From Rhabdornis inornatus (taxonomy: Eukaryota; Chordata; Aves; Passeriformes; Rhabdornithidae): a stretch of DNA of 64,000 bases. Where the stretch lies: contig VWZS01010873.1 of the NCBI GenBank assembly GCA_013397075.1, forward strand, positions 62,001 through 126,000, read 5' to 3'. The notes below the pieces were generated by a model, which did not search any database, had not been told where the DNA came from, and saw nothing but the letters and a program-made list of their open reading frames with translations. Below are positions 1-12,715 of this stretch, one piece after another. Each line of letters starts with the position of its first letter. Position 1 is the stretch's first letter. The translations under genes were made by a program, and so were the position numbers.

Positions 1-2519
1 AAGCTGAATAAAATTGCACGACATGGGATTTACTTATTCTCTATGTTCATAGAAACAACTTGTTCTCTGACAGCACTCATTTTTGGCAATTTATTGCAGC
101 TGTCAGCAGCCCATTTGTTCAGATTAGTGCTATGCATAAAGGTGTAACAGTCATGAAGATTTATTAACTGATTACTGTAAGGGTGACAGTCAAAATTGCC
201 TTCAAAAACACAAATGATAAGAAAGTTAAATAATTACACGATGATTAAAATCACCTTCATTTTGATTTTAGTATTACCTACATAAACTCACTGCAGTACG
301 TTTTTAATCACAGGAGCATATTGACTCAATATAAAATATAAGTTATTTGCTCACAGGAAAAACATGAATATTAAATATATTCACACTGAAAAATATATAC
401 ACATACATATTTCTACTTATCAGATAATGCCACTTATGTAAGTCTATACATTTCTTTAAATGCAAGAAGGTGGCCCATGTGGCTTCAGCACCTGGTGCTT
501 TCCATAAAAAGAACTTCTAGACCTCCTTTTTTAGTCCTGGAATGTTGATTGTTTTCTTTTTTTAAAACTATATTCAGATGGATGGCAAAATTTATCTCCT
601 GCAAAATGCAGCTCAGTTCTAGTCAAGAATAGTGTTTTCTCATACAAATCAGCACATGATTAAGAAATATTTTTTCCTCCAATCTCTTGTATGAGGTATT
701 TTCCCAGGCTTTTGAAATACTGAAATAAACACTGAATTGGTTCTAGGGTTTGAGGTTTTTTAGAATATTCTGAGGTGGAAGTTCACAAGGTGCTACTACC
801 TCTAAACTCTCATGGAGAATGCACACAACTGAAATTCAAATGTATTTTATAAACACAAAATGCTCCAAATTAAGAATGGAAATCAACCAGTCAGCATTTC
901 ATTTCAGACTCTGCCATACTGAACATGCCTGGGCATCAAGATGAAGACAGAGATGTATGCTACTTCTGTGACAGACGTCTCCTTTCACTTTTCTGAACTA
1001 GGATGCCATGCTGTCACTCACCCTCTTAACACCTTCCTCCCTCACACAAGGAAGATCTTCCTCCCTCTTACAGGGGGATCTTACAAGCCACCTCTCCCAC
1101 TTCCATCTTTCCCACCCCAAAACCAGAATCTCACTTCCATGTCCTCAGTCTTCTTGAACATCTTTCCTGTATTTTCCTGCCCTCAAAAATGGATTGCAAG
1201 CCCAACCCCCTGCAATCCTTGCAACTGTGTCACATTCCCAGCTTTCACCTGCTCGTGCCATGCTCCAGCCTAACAAGGACAATAATACATAAAAAGCTCA
1301 CAGAAACCTACGCTCTTATCTCCCATTTCTTTTATTTCACGAAAGTGCAGCTTTAGACATGGTATAATTCCAGGATAGTTTACAGCATTCTGGTTCGGAA
1401 TAGAATTTGCAAGTAACTGAGTGTAGCATAGGAAAATAAAAGGTTTTCTCTGCTATTTTCCAGAAAGATCCTGGAACTCTCCCCTTCTACCTACCACCTG
1501 GGAAATCTTTTCTCAGTTTGGTCAGTTCTTCAATCTAGTGTGCCTTCTCCCTATACATATTTTAGCCAGGCAGGACATCTTCAAGAAACAGTTGTTTTCA
1601 TTTGCATTTAATAGAAATATTCTTATATAACATTACAGCTGCTGCTTGCACATTATTCAAGCAAGCAGGAAGATGGCAGCTAGATGAAATGGATTACCCT
1701 CCATTCTTGAGCAATGATAGAATGCTACCAGGAAGTCTTTTGTTTTCCTCCCACAGCCTCATTATCACTTCTTCTGGAACCTGAATCAAAATATTAAATT
1801 TATTATGTGTGTCTTGAAAGCCACAGGGCCTTAGTCATGGAGCACAACTCAGTTGTGCTTTTAAAAACTGATACACACTTACCATAACACAGGCACAGAG
1901 CAAGTCTGTACTGTGCGCACCAAAATATTTCCAGCTTTTACGAACAGCCTTGAAAGGAGAAACTGGGAAAGAGAGGTCAGCATTAAGCGGAGCTGTCAGG
2001 TGCTGGTGGTTTTTATCTGAAGTGACTGGGAAAGAATATGAGGGAGGGGGAATATTAAGACCTGTTTTCGTATTCAGATTCATATTCAGAGTTCGACAAA
2101 TGACAGTTTTTCATGGAAATCTTGGAGAAGAATTTTTTTGCAGGTTACCTTACCAGAGATAAGGTACCAACACAAGGTGAAATGAGAGAGTGTCTGCAAG
2201 GACAAACTGAAGACTGACTATATGTATGCTGACAGAGGGGTCAAAAAAATCACGAGCAGCGATACCGGTTCTGAAAAATCACTCATGAAAACTTTGAATC
2301 TCACCATATTATCATAAGAAGGTTAGAATGAAAAAGAAAACTGCAACAATTTCCCAAGGTATATAACATGTTGACATAGGACTAAATTAGTATATTACTT
2401 CAGAAAAATATTGATAGTTATCATATAATAACATGTGAAAGTGATTGTGAAAGCACCTCCAATAAAAACAATCAAAATATATAGGATTAATTATCACCTA
2501 TTACTACTACTACTACTAC

Positions 2520-2573
<54 letters not shown>

Positions 2574-3247
2574 GACTGCATGGATATCAAGGAAAATATG
2601 AAGTAAACAAATATCTGAGCTTTCCAAACAGCACCTACTTTGCAGTTCCTGTAAGCACAAGACCTTTTTTCCCCTATGAGCTAACAGTTAGTGCCACCTC
2701 CTATTCTGTACAATGGAGCATAGCCATACAAATATAAGCTATTTCTTGAATACCCAGACAGATTCTTTTTTCCTGAATATGAATTAGGTGAATGTTTCTT
2801 TGTCCCAAAATATGTGTATAGTCCTTCAACTCTGTTTTCATTTACCAAAAAGATTGGTACATAAATTTGGTCTTACACATCAGGTCAAGAGTTGTTTCTC
2901 CTCCAAGCTGGATGTTGCTGTATGGAACCTCCTGCACCTTGGTAATTGCTCTAAACAGGGGATTTTTTATTTTTTAAAACCTCAGTCTATCAATTGGTAA
3001 AAGCTGCCACCTACTGGTCAATAAAAATTACATTACTCCATCAATATGAAGAATTACACTAATGCATCAAATTGTACTGGAACATTGCAGAAAATCCTCC
3101 CTGAACTTAAAAAATAAGAAAATGCAAACAAGAAACCAAGAACAAATGGTCATAAGAAACAGTTTCAATGCCAAGGCTCATTTTAATCATCCTCTCTCAC
3201 GGACCTCTCTCATCCCCACAGACCAAGAAGGCCAGAATTGCACAAAC
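1..3247 (-). other. MCTP1 intron, partial
   Basis: This is intron following the lowest-coordinate exon. I see no coding exon on either strand; the open frames are short and have no family signature. The only notable element is the trinucleotide microsatellite at 2502-2572. Confidence 0.7.
2502..2572. repeat. TAC/TAT trinucleotide microsatellite
   Basis: About six TAC units are followed directly by a longer run of TAT units, about 71 bases in total. The two-phase structure (TAC changing to TAT) suggests expansion of a derived unit. It is likely to vary in length between individuals. Confidence 0.97.
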
Positions 3248-3378
3248 CTGCCAATGAAATCATCCTTTTTGCCAACATCTTTGTCCCACACGGTAATATC
3301 AATAATTCCACCTCGTTCTTCATAGAGATGAAAGTCAAACTGCTCCCTCCACTGAGGATTCAAAGTTTTTGGAACAAT
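3248..3378 (-). CDS. MCTP1: MCTP1 exon: second half of second C2 domain
   Basis: This 131-base exon has 43 codons plus two bases of a split Arg codon. It starts IVPKTLNPQWREQFDFHLYE, continues ERGGIIDITVWDKDVGK and ends KDDFIG. It holds the NPQWREQFDFHL motif and the loop-3 acidic cluster WDKDVGKKDDF, so the calcium ligands of C2B appear intact. The acceptor is CTCCTTTTAG. The donor GTTTGTGC departs from consensus at positions 3 to 5 and is the weakest of the seven. The following exon, expected to begin with a residue pair such as Cys-Gln then VDLSAL, was not found between here and position 1, so it must lie further along. Confidence 0.95.
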
Positions 3379-4420
3379 CTAAAAGGAGAACAAAAAGAAA
3401 ACAATTTACATTGCGTAGGTATACACTTTCCTAAATTGCAAATGTGATCATCAGAGTCCATTCAGGAAGCTTCTTCTGTCTGCAGCATCAATATCTCAAG
3501 CCATGAGAATTAAAAAATGGTAATTAGGAAAGACTAACAGCCAGTTCCCTCACACCTCTCTGATATAACAGCAACTTCCAAAATCCTGCAACCTGTCACC
3601 TTCAAAAGCCTCCTGAACAAAGGATTCTTCCTGGTAATGGAGCCATTTCTCTGTAGAAAAATTATGTTCTCTGTGAAATAACAGTTGGTTATAAAGTTAT
3701 GTTTCTGAGCCCAAAGGTAAACAAAGCACACACAATGACATGTAGATGGCGACTGTAAGTACTTAAACAAGTAACTGTATCATGTTCTTTTATCCCAGCT
3801 GCAATAATATTGGGAGAAACATGATACTATGGTTTACTTTCTATGGAATAAAATTAGTTCACTTCCAAAACTGTATTTCACTTCCTTTCTTTTGAAACTT
3901 TGATGAAAGCAGCTTTCTTCATCATTTTCAGTCCAGTTACTTCTTACTTCAATAGGTCTCAGTCCATATATGTTTCACCACACTGTGAAGAACAGAAGTT
4001 TGCAGAATTTTCTACCATAATGTAAAGGCAGTATTCACTGTCTCGAGCAAAAACAGAAGATCCCTAATATCTTTAATATTTAGCAAACACTACTTCCTAC
4101 AGCCACCAGTTCCACTGCCTTGAAAAAAAAGAAAATTCAGAAAGGATTACGAACAGTTTTATTTCACAAAAGCATGAAATTTGATTTCGTATAATTTCAA
4201 ATTAAGAGGCCCCAATGCAGGAGTCTACAAATATGACAAGTAAATTTTCGTGCCCTCTTCCTCAATTTACCCTTCATCTGGATGTGAAAACCACAGTGAC
4301 TGTCATGGCCACCGAGAGAGGAAGGTCATGTGCATCATTGGCAGTCGCAGCATGTCCCCTAAACAGCAATTTTCAAAATGGCAGAGAACAAGTGAAAAAA
4401 AAAAAATTGCAACAAAGCCA

Positions 4421-4460
<40 letters not shown>

Positions 4461-4961
4461 AACAAAGCGAATCAAGTCTTCACAATAATTATCTCCCAGA
4501 TCAATCATCTCTACCTGTGAAGCTCATACATGAAGAAAACTTTAATGAAACTTGTTGCTAAGGACATGAAGAGGAAAGTGATCTTATAAGCATGACATGG
4601 TTTGAGAATAAGACAATGAAAAGAGTCAGAGGCACCTAGCATTAAGCCAGGAAGACCTTGTCAGAATCACTCTGCATCTCTTCCCTGCCCTGAATGACCC
4701 CAACAGTAAATAAAAGCCGACACAGTCTTTACAGGTGTGTCCCCCTGTAAACCCACAATTTTCAGCACTACGTTTTTTCCCACCTAGCACTACTTTTGTT
4801 TATAATGAAACAAAAAGAAACATTTAAACAAAGCTCCAGGTGCTCTGACAGGTAATCATTACAACAATAAATCTCCATCACTATTGAAAGTCATACAAGC
4901 TAAAAAACACCAAACAGGAACAAAGCATTTTAAAAAAAAATTCAGTCACAGCTAAAATTAC
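3379..4961 (-). other. MCTP1 intron between the two C2B exons
   Basis: This 1583-base intron splits the second C2 domain. It contains the 36-base A run at 4424-4459 and a shorter A run at 4395-4406. No other element was recognised. Confidence 0.85.
4424..4459 (+). repeat. Poly(A) run of 36 bases
   Basis: This is an uninterrupted run of 36 A, preceded about 18 bases upstream by a 12-base A run. It could be a simple homopolymer or the tail of an old retroposed transcript. I found no recognisable retrocopy in the preceding few hundred bases and no clear target-site duplication. Read from the minus strand (the sense of MCTP1) it is a T run inside the intron. Confidence 0.95.
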
Positions 4962-5132
4962 CTTGCTCTTGTACTTCTGATGCCCCAAACGAAACTTCAC
5001 GTAAGGATCACTGAGCCCATTTGCATCCATTGCCTTAAGTTCACAACCTTCTATTAAGGTAACACTAACTATCCCTCTCCATAACTGAGACTTTCTGTGC
5101 AGGTCTGAGAGACGTAAGCTCTGGGTCTGAAA
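4962..5132 (-). CDS. MCTP1: MCTP1 exon: first half of second C2 domain
   Basis: This 171-base exon of exactly 57 codons starts FQTQSLRLSDLHRKSQLWRG and continues through VTLIEGCELKAMDANG and LSDPYVKFRLGHQKYKSK. It contains the short linker and the first strands of C2B. The two loop-1 aspartates (AMDANG and SDPYVKF) are both present. The acceptor is TTTCCCTAAAG and the donor GTAATTTT. Both ends are on codon boundaries. Compared with the human sequence I recall, it has Cys-Glu where human has Arg-Asp in the IEGxxLKAMD segment, a mild difference outside the calcium ligands. The intron before it is 10.4 kb. Confidence 0.96.
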
Positions 5133-8100
5133 CTTTAGGGAAACAAAAGCACAGATTTAGTTAACACAATTCCAAAATTTTCCCCTGCTTTTTAATGCTC
5201 TATTTCATGTAACTATGAATGGAAAACAACCACCCTAAGCCATTTTGAAACTTTTGACATTACATATGTAAACTATATTGCAAACAATTACTTGGAGAGT
5301 AATAAAATAGTGACAATTATTCAGGTAATGCCATATGCTGCTTTTGCAAAAGAAAGCAGAACATATGCAGCTCAAGGAAATATTCATCTCTTTAAAAGGG
5401 TGTTTTTTCTGCTTCACTTCTTCCTCTGCTGATAGAATAAAAACAAATGTTAGCAAGTCTCTTCTATTAGTAGCATATGATTGAATGAACTTGAACAAAC
5501 TGCTTATTTATAAAGATTGAACCCCAGTGAGAATATAAACGTCTCTTAGTATAACATACTATAAACCCACCATGAGAAACATGGATCAAGGAAAAATAAT
5601 TCAATAAACTCCTCTATCTCTGCCTCTGAAATGATGTGGTACTCTCAGAAATGTGAATTATGTACTAGCACATAAGTTAAAGAGTTTGAAAACAACAGAA
5701 CCTCTGTTCAGAATTGTGTAGAGACTTGTGGACTTGTGAACTCCCAGCCACTGATTTTGGGGGTTAAAATAAGATTCACATACACAAACCAGGCAACTAC
5801 AGCTTTTGTCAATGAACTCCACTGGGGATTTGAGAGCAGCAGCATATAAACTTGAGTAACTTAAGATCATTTCCAGTTTGCTCTGAGCTACAACGGGTAC
5901 AAGGTACCAGAACTGGGAAATCACCTTTGCGCTCCTGAGGAAGGCAAATGTGTCTTGGGTGCATGTGAGAAGCAATGTTGGTAAAGGCTCTCCCTTCTAT
6001 TCTGAAACTTCATTCATTCAAGGCTACCTTATCTGTAATCACAACACTAGATAGCTAAACAATATTTAAACTTGCAAATTATTTCCTCTAGGAAACAAAA
6101 AAAAGCAAGTCTGCATGTACACTCTGCTGTAACTTTATTATGTAATGTGGTTTGAGCAACAAAGGCTTTGTAGGCTCAGCAACCCTCCAAAAATGCAGGT
6201 CTTGAATGCCTGGCTTCATCCCTTGCAGTCCTCCACTATCTCTGTAGGAAAGTTTCAGTGCAGGTTTGGTTTGAGTCTTTTAGATGGTAAACTCAGCTGG
6301 ATGGCTACAGCTGTGCAGGTGCCCCAGACAGGGGTTATACTTTATTATCCAGAGACAAAGACAGAGATTAGACTGGACTGTAATCACACTCACCCAGCCT
6401 CCAGAGAGAAGACATGAAAACTGTGGCCACTGGGCTTGGAGCAAATCTGATTAACATATTTTTTGCAGTGTTTCAGGTAAGTTTTTGGCATGCATTTCTG
6501 TTTTCCAATGGTTATTCATTCCAAGTAATATGGTTATTCCCAAAATATTTCACTATATTTATTAAAGGTTTCTCTTCCTGAAGTGAAGGATTTGACTGCA
6601 GAGAAACTTCTCATAAACTTCCTGTTTCTACAAAGGTGAACAAAGAACTATGTGTGGAATAATCTTGAACTCAATCTGCCAAATGAAGCAGCAGTGGGAC
6701 ATCAGAAAGCAGACACTACAAAAAGTAGGGCAGAATTTGGAAAATCAGTTGCCAGAAGAGGTATCATTTACAACCTGGGAGCATTATATAAACTTCAAGC
6801 TTTTTGTCAGCAGAAATACGCCTCTCATTGAGGCATACTGTCAACATTGCCAAAGATTTGACTTGTGAAGAAGTGGTAATTTTTTTTTTCTTGCTCCAGT
6901 TTCTTAGAAGACTTAGAGCAAAAGAAAGCCTGGATAATAAATAACCAACACAGACTCTGTCCTGAACACAAGATGATGAGAGAGACAGAAAGAAGACCAG
7001 ACATGTTTAGGAAGATATTTTACTGGGATATAAGCAGTGGTTGAGACTTCTTCTGAAAAGAATATACAGTTCTTGGGTGTATTTTAAGAGCTGAATGGGA
7101 ATCCATATGATTTCCAGGATTCTACCATGAATTTGCATTTACAACTCTTTTGAAGTAAATCTTAAGCACAATGCATAGCTCTCTATTTCTTCATCAGTGA
7201 GACAGCGAAAAATTCAGAGAGTATACCTGATCTAAATTCCATATTTTCAGCAGTTCTTACAATAATTTGCTGCACCTGCAAATACCATGGAGCATCTGCC
7301 CCGTCATCAAGCAAGGTGATTTTTTTTGACCAGGAGTTTCATCAGTGGGGGTAATTTCCATACAAGGTAGCAAGGCAAGATCTAGATGACCAAGAGCTAG
7401 GTGTAAAATGACCGACAGGTCAGACAGGAATTTACCAGTCAGGCAGGAGACTGAAGAACAAGTGTTCACATGCTGCTGGAGGAAGCCCCCACAGGTCAGA
7501 GCCATATCTTGCAGTCAATGACAATCAAAGCTTTATGCAGAGCCCAGGGGCACCTTGACTGACAGTGAAGCTGCAGAGACTATTCTTGCCATGCTGGAAG
7601 AAAAGCAGACAGCTGCTAAAAAGAGGTATTGATTGGTTGTGGCTGTTTCTTCCTCAAGGTACCACAGCAGTGTTCATTTCTGTCTTTATTGGTAAAACAC
7701 AGATGCATGGAACAGTAAAAGGGAGAGGTACTGAAAGAGTCAGGGTACAGCTCACGGGAGTTCAAGCTATTGAGATTTCCTGGACATGAAAGGCATCAGC
7801 TATGTGGCCTTCTCCAGCAAGAGTAACTTCCAGCTGGCACTTTTCTTGTTTCCAAGCAAGACTGAAGGGAATCCAACACACTTTTCTTCCAGTCAAAATC
7901 ACACTTATTCCCAGAAATTACGGATAATTTACTGACATAACCTCTTTTTTCACATAATGGTTCTTGTAGGAAGAAAAACAAAAAAAGAATGTTCAGATTT
8001 CAAGTCAAATTAGACAAAAAGCTGGTAGCTGAAAAACGGGAAAGTAAGCCTGATTTCACATTTTAAAGTTCTTTCCTTACGAATTTAATTTCACAGTGTG

Positions 8101-10632
8101 AGACAGGCACATTTGTAGGTACATTTCTAGGTACCTTAGAAACCTGTAAAATCCAGCCCATGGTGAGATACAAATCCCAAAGAGTAACCATGAGAATAAA
8201 ACAAAGAAGTGAGCATGTATCTTTTTCAATTTCTCTTATGAAGGACTGTTTCTCAAGTTTTATTCTTAGGCAACTTGTTTCCCTCAGAAAGCATGTATTG
8301 AGTATTGCAGCCTAGATTTACTCTTGTGCCACAAACAGAAAAAAAAGAAGAAACTGTACAGCTTTTCACTTGACTGTAAGTAGGTGGGAAACTACAAACT
8401 TAATATATAATGCACAATTTTGAAAGAAGCAAGATCAGTCCACAGCCATCATTAATGTGTGACTATTATTTACAGTATTCACATTTTTGTGCAGGATACA
8501 GGCATGGTGACTCACACCTGACATGTTCTAAACCCCCAAAGAGAGGGTGTGGTGGGTAAGTTGCAGCCTGCATGCAATGAAGGTTTCTCCCTCCCTATTT
8601 TTCCAAAAGGAAATTTAAATTTGACTTCTTAAAAGGAGCCTTTCAAGCTAAAGGATGCTCAAAGCTACCTGTGAAAAAAAACCCCACATATTTTCATATC
8701 CACACACTGTTTTAATGTTTAAAAACAGCATGCAAACCCAGCATTTTCTTATGTGAAAAACACAATTTTTATTTGTGTTCCACCTATACTGTGTAAATGT
8801 GATGTAGTGGGTGGGCTAGGGGCATCAACAGGAAAGAATCTTGACAGAACTGCACCGTCTGCTAGATATGATTAATACAGCTAGCCAAATGTCAGAGCTG
8901 AAAGATGATCTAATAAACATGACTTAATATTTTGCATGCATGCAGGTATTTCTGGATAACATTAAGGGATGGAAAACCAACTAGGCTTAGTCAGAACCTT
9001 GGCATTGTTCCCAGGATAATCAATACCACATCGATGATGAGCTATTGTTACTTTTGTCAAAAGAAGAGATGCACTTTGTCTGTATTTTTGAAAATCCCCT
9101 CATATTTTTGTTTATCTTTGGGTAACTAAGTGTCCTATGAAACTTCAGTCCATATCAAATTGGAGAAACCCCACACACTGTCCAACCCCACACTGTCCCA
9201 GCACAACCTAATTTCTTAACTGATCAGCCCTCATGCCCTGCAAAGTACCAGCTCTTTCACTGGCATGTGCTTGTGCAAACACCCTGCTTTTATTAAATCT
9301 CCTCCTTATTACAAACTCCCCTAGAACACATTGCTCCTCTGAGTCCTGGAATACAAACTTGTTAATTTTTTTAAGAAGTTTATCAATAATGCACTTATAT
9401 GTCCTGCAGAGGCACTTCTATCCAAAAAATAACTTTGGTTTCAAAGCTTAAAAAGAAATCAATCAAGAAATTAGTGAAAAAATATAAAAAAGAAATTTAC
9501 ATCTCTCCACCACTTAACAGAACATATATGCAAAAATATAGCAAAGTGAATGAAAGTCAGGGTTGCGAATTACTGCTATAAATTCACTGTTTGTAAACAG
9601 AATTCCTCTCCCCCAGTTTCTAGGATGCTCGCAGAGCTTGGATAAACAATGTAAAATAGCAATTGAGAATTCCAGTAGATACAACTGCCAGTTCTATGTA
9701 CAAAACAATGAAAAAATCAAGGGACAGTCACATGCATTTTTAGCGCTTTTCCTATATTAGAAACGACACAAAGTATGACCTTGTAGAATTCATCAGTATT
9801 ATAGACACTGAGCTACAGAAATGCCTTCAATGGGATCATGATGATCCCTTCTTATTTTTTACTCATTGTAACTGAAAGTTTTCTAAACTGACTGCTACTG
9901 ATAATTATTGCAATATGAAAGAATGCTTTCCTTAACTTTTTATCAACTAAATTTTAGATTTTAGGCTATTTTAATTCTAGGTGAAGCTAATAAAAATTTC
10001 TACAGTTGAGAAATTTACACTGCCCTGCACCCTGGGTGTTTTAACTGCCATGTTAAATCTGGTTTCTGGAGTTCGCACTAACAAGCTGATACTGCTACTA
10101 TAGAGGAATGCTATTCTGACACCACAATGTTTGTAATAAGAGCTCATATTTTGGCAGTGTTTCACGTATTTTTGTGGTTTTCTAAATTGAATAATTTGGC
10201 ATTCTACTTAAGTGTACTTGCAAGATGCAGCTCAGGTGTAGTATGACACAGAGTGTGGCAATCACTGTGAATTGAATTTTATGTAACAAGGGTGAAAACA
10301 TTTGTATGGGACAGCAGTGTGCAGAAGCACTTTGCAGAGCGTCTGTGCCAGCATAGCTCTAACTGCCCCCGTTCTTTGTCCCAGTAATTCCACTTAGAAA
10401 TTGTGGCTGCAACATGTGAAATTCAACAGGTCTTCTGATGATCCTGTTACTGTCTAGGACAACCAGTATCGCCACAGTCCTAAAGCTGACATGGATCTGA
10501 TACACACAAAGACAGTTGGCAACCAATAGTTGATGGAAACTCCTCATGCATTTGGGAATGTAGGCATGAAACCCCCATGACAAAATGCTACTCTGCTGTT
10601 TTAGTTCTTAGCTGGATCAGCTGTTACCACTC

Positions 10633-10711
10633 ACATACAATTAATGCTAATATAAGCCTCACCAAATATTTACATACAATTAATGCAAATGTAAGCCTCA
10701 CCAAATATTTA
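10633..10711. repeat. 39-base direct tandem duplication
   Basis: Two adjacent copies of a 39-base unit start ACATACAATTAATGC and differ at only a few positions (for example CTAATAT versus CAAATGT in the middle). The divergence shows it is a real, somewhat old duplication and not a sequencing artefact. Confidence 0.93.
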
Positions 10712-11282
10712 CGTAATTTTTATAATTAGATGTCTACCAAACAGGAATATCTATTCTGACTGGTTTTTATTTCTATTCCATTATTTAGTCACTTTCCTTC
10801 AAGCACTATTTACAGCTGCTAAACTGACATCTAAAACCTAATGGCTTATAAAACACAAGTGTTTTCATCAGTATTAAAAGATCCTTCAAAGAACTCAAAA
10901 TGCAGTAATTCTACCTTGTATTCTGAAATTCCTGAGAGTTTTGGCTCAGAAATTTTGGTTGAAAGATTGAACCAACTGTAAATTCCTTCAATTAAGAAAT
11001 GTAATACAACTCTATGCTTATGTTTGTCCTTGCAATACTTATACCATGATTTGCTATTTCCAATTTTATTGTCTTCTCATTCCAGTAGAAAAGCATTTTG
11101 TTTCAATTTTAAAACAGAAAAAATGCTTTTGATATTAGGAAGATGCAAATCAGGAGCCACAGAAACTAAGTATTTTGAGTTGGGCATAAAACCATCCATT
11201 TTCAAGGCCATTGGTTTTGGCACTTTAGTTTGTGCAACCGGAACACACATATTTTTGGAAAAGTTTATAAAAAAAAATTAAN

Positions 11283-11704
11283 AGGTATTGGGGGGTGTTG
11301 TGGATAAACAGATCAACATGACCTTCTCATATGTTGCTGGAGCCCAGAAGACAGATGATCTTCTGGGCTGCATCGAGGGAAGTGTGGTCAGCAGGTCAAA
11401 GGAGGTGATTCTCATCCTGTCCTCTGTTGTGACCCCAGCTGAAGTACTGCATCCAGCTCTGAGATTCTCAATTTAAGGACACGGACCTATTGGACTGGGT
11501 CCAGAGGAGGCCACAAAGACGCTCAGAGGGTTGGAGTACCTGCCCTCTGAAAACAGACTGGGAGAGTTGAGGTTACTCAGCACAGAGAAGCATCTGGAGA
11601 GACCTTAGAGCCCTTTCCAGTACCCAAAGGGGCTACAAGAGAATTGAAGAGACACTTTTGACAGGCGGATGGAGCGATATGACAAGGAGGAATGGCTTCA
11701 AACT
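11283..11704 (+). repeat. Duplicate CR1 segment bounded by single Ns (probable assembly duplication)
   Basis: These 422 bases repeat 12064-12485 with no difference that I can see, at an offset of 781. An N lies immediately before (11282) and immediately after (11705), and the similarity stops exactly at both Ns. The most likely explanation is that a small contig or read overlap was placed twice. A true segmental duplication of this age would be expected to show some divergence and not end exactly at ambiguity codes. Confidence 0.85.
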
Positions 11705-11944
11705 NAAACAGTCAGCAGTTTGGAGCTGAAAGCCACTCATTTAACAATTCATTCTTGTTTAAAATGTTCATACGTTTTATTTTTCAGTTTAAAAGTATGT
11801 GCAAAAGTTTCTAAGGCAGAATTAAAGGAAATATAGTTACCTAAATGCAAAGAAAAACACTTTAATTCACTTGCTTTAGGCAATAAGTATACTCATCCCA
11901 AATTGCAACCAATCAGAAGTAGCTTCTCAGTTGTGACTGAGGGG

Positions 11945-12715
11945 GCCCATGCAAATCTCAGAGTTCAACAAGGCAAAATGCAACATTCTGCACCTTGGTC
12001 AGGGCTCAGGCAAGCACAAATTCAGGCTGGGCAGAGAATGGAATGAGAGCAGCCCTGAGGAGAAGGTATTGGGGGGTGTTGTGGATAAACAGATCAACAT
12101 GACCTTCTCATATGTTGCTGGAGCCCAGAAGACAGATGATCTTCTGGGCTGCATCGAGGGAAGTGTGGTCAGCAGGTCAAAGGAGGTGATTCTCATCCTG
12201 TCCTCTGTTGTGACCCCAGCTGAAGTACTGCATCCAGCTCTGAGATTCTCAATTTAAGGACACGGACCTATTGGACTGGGTCCAGAGGAGGCCACAAAGA
12301 CGCTCAGAGGGTTGGAGTACCTGCCCTCTGAAAACAGACTGGGAGAGTTGAGGTTACTCAGCACAGAGAAGCATCTGGAGAGACCTTAGAGCCCTTTCCA
12401 GTACCCAAAGGGGCTACAAGAGAATTGAAGAGACACTTTTGACAGGCGGATGGAGCGATATGACAAGGAGGAATGGCTTCAAACTGACAGAAGGTAGCTT
12501 AAGACCAAGTATTAGGATGAATTTTTTGACTGTGAAGGTGGAGAGGTACTGGAATAGGTTGTGCAGAAAAGCTGTAGATGCCCCATCCCTGGAAGTGTTC
12601 AAGACCATATTAGAACAACCTGGTCTAATGGGATGTGCCCCTGCAAGCGGGTTGAACTAGATGGTCTTTAAGGTCCTTTCCAAACCAAATCACACTGTAA
12701 TTCCATGATTTTGGG
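11945..12715 (+). mobile_element. CR1 LINE 3' fragment, sense
   Basis: This is the end of CR1 ORF2 and the 3' UTR on the plus strand. The translation has the CR1 landmarks FNKAKCNILHLG, EWNESSPEEKVLGGVVDKQ, GCIEGSVVSRSKEVIL and, in another frame, NRLCRKAVDAPSLEVFK. The tail reads GGTTGAACTAGATGGTCTTT followed by the usual CCTTTCCAAACC segment. A stop after about 100 codons and frame changes show that it is dead. It is strongly 5'-truncated, as most CR1 copies are. The 422-base stretch 12064-12485 recurs at 11283-11704. Confidence 0.9.

Noticed and set aside
4215..4561. Open frames with a poly-lysine run
   Set aside because: They are produced by the 36-base A run and have no conserved sequence.
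8500..8545. Segment resembling the start of a primate Alu (GGCATGGTGACTCACACCTG)
   Set aside because: The resemblance stops after about 20 bases, and nothing else in the window suggests a primate. Taken as chance.
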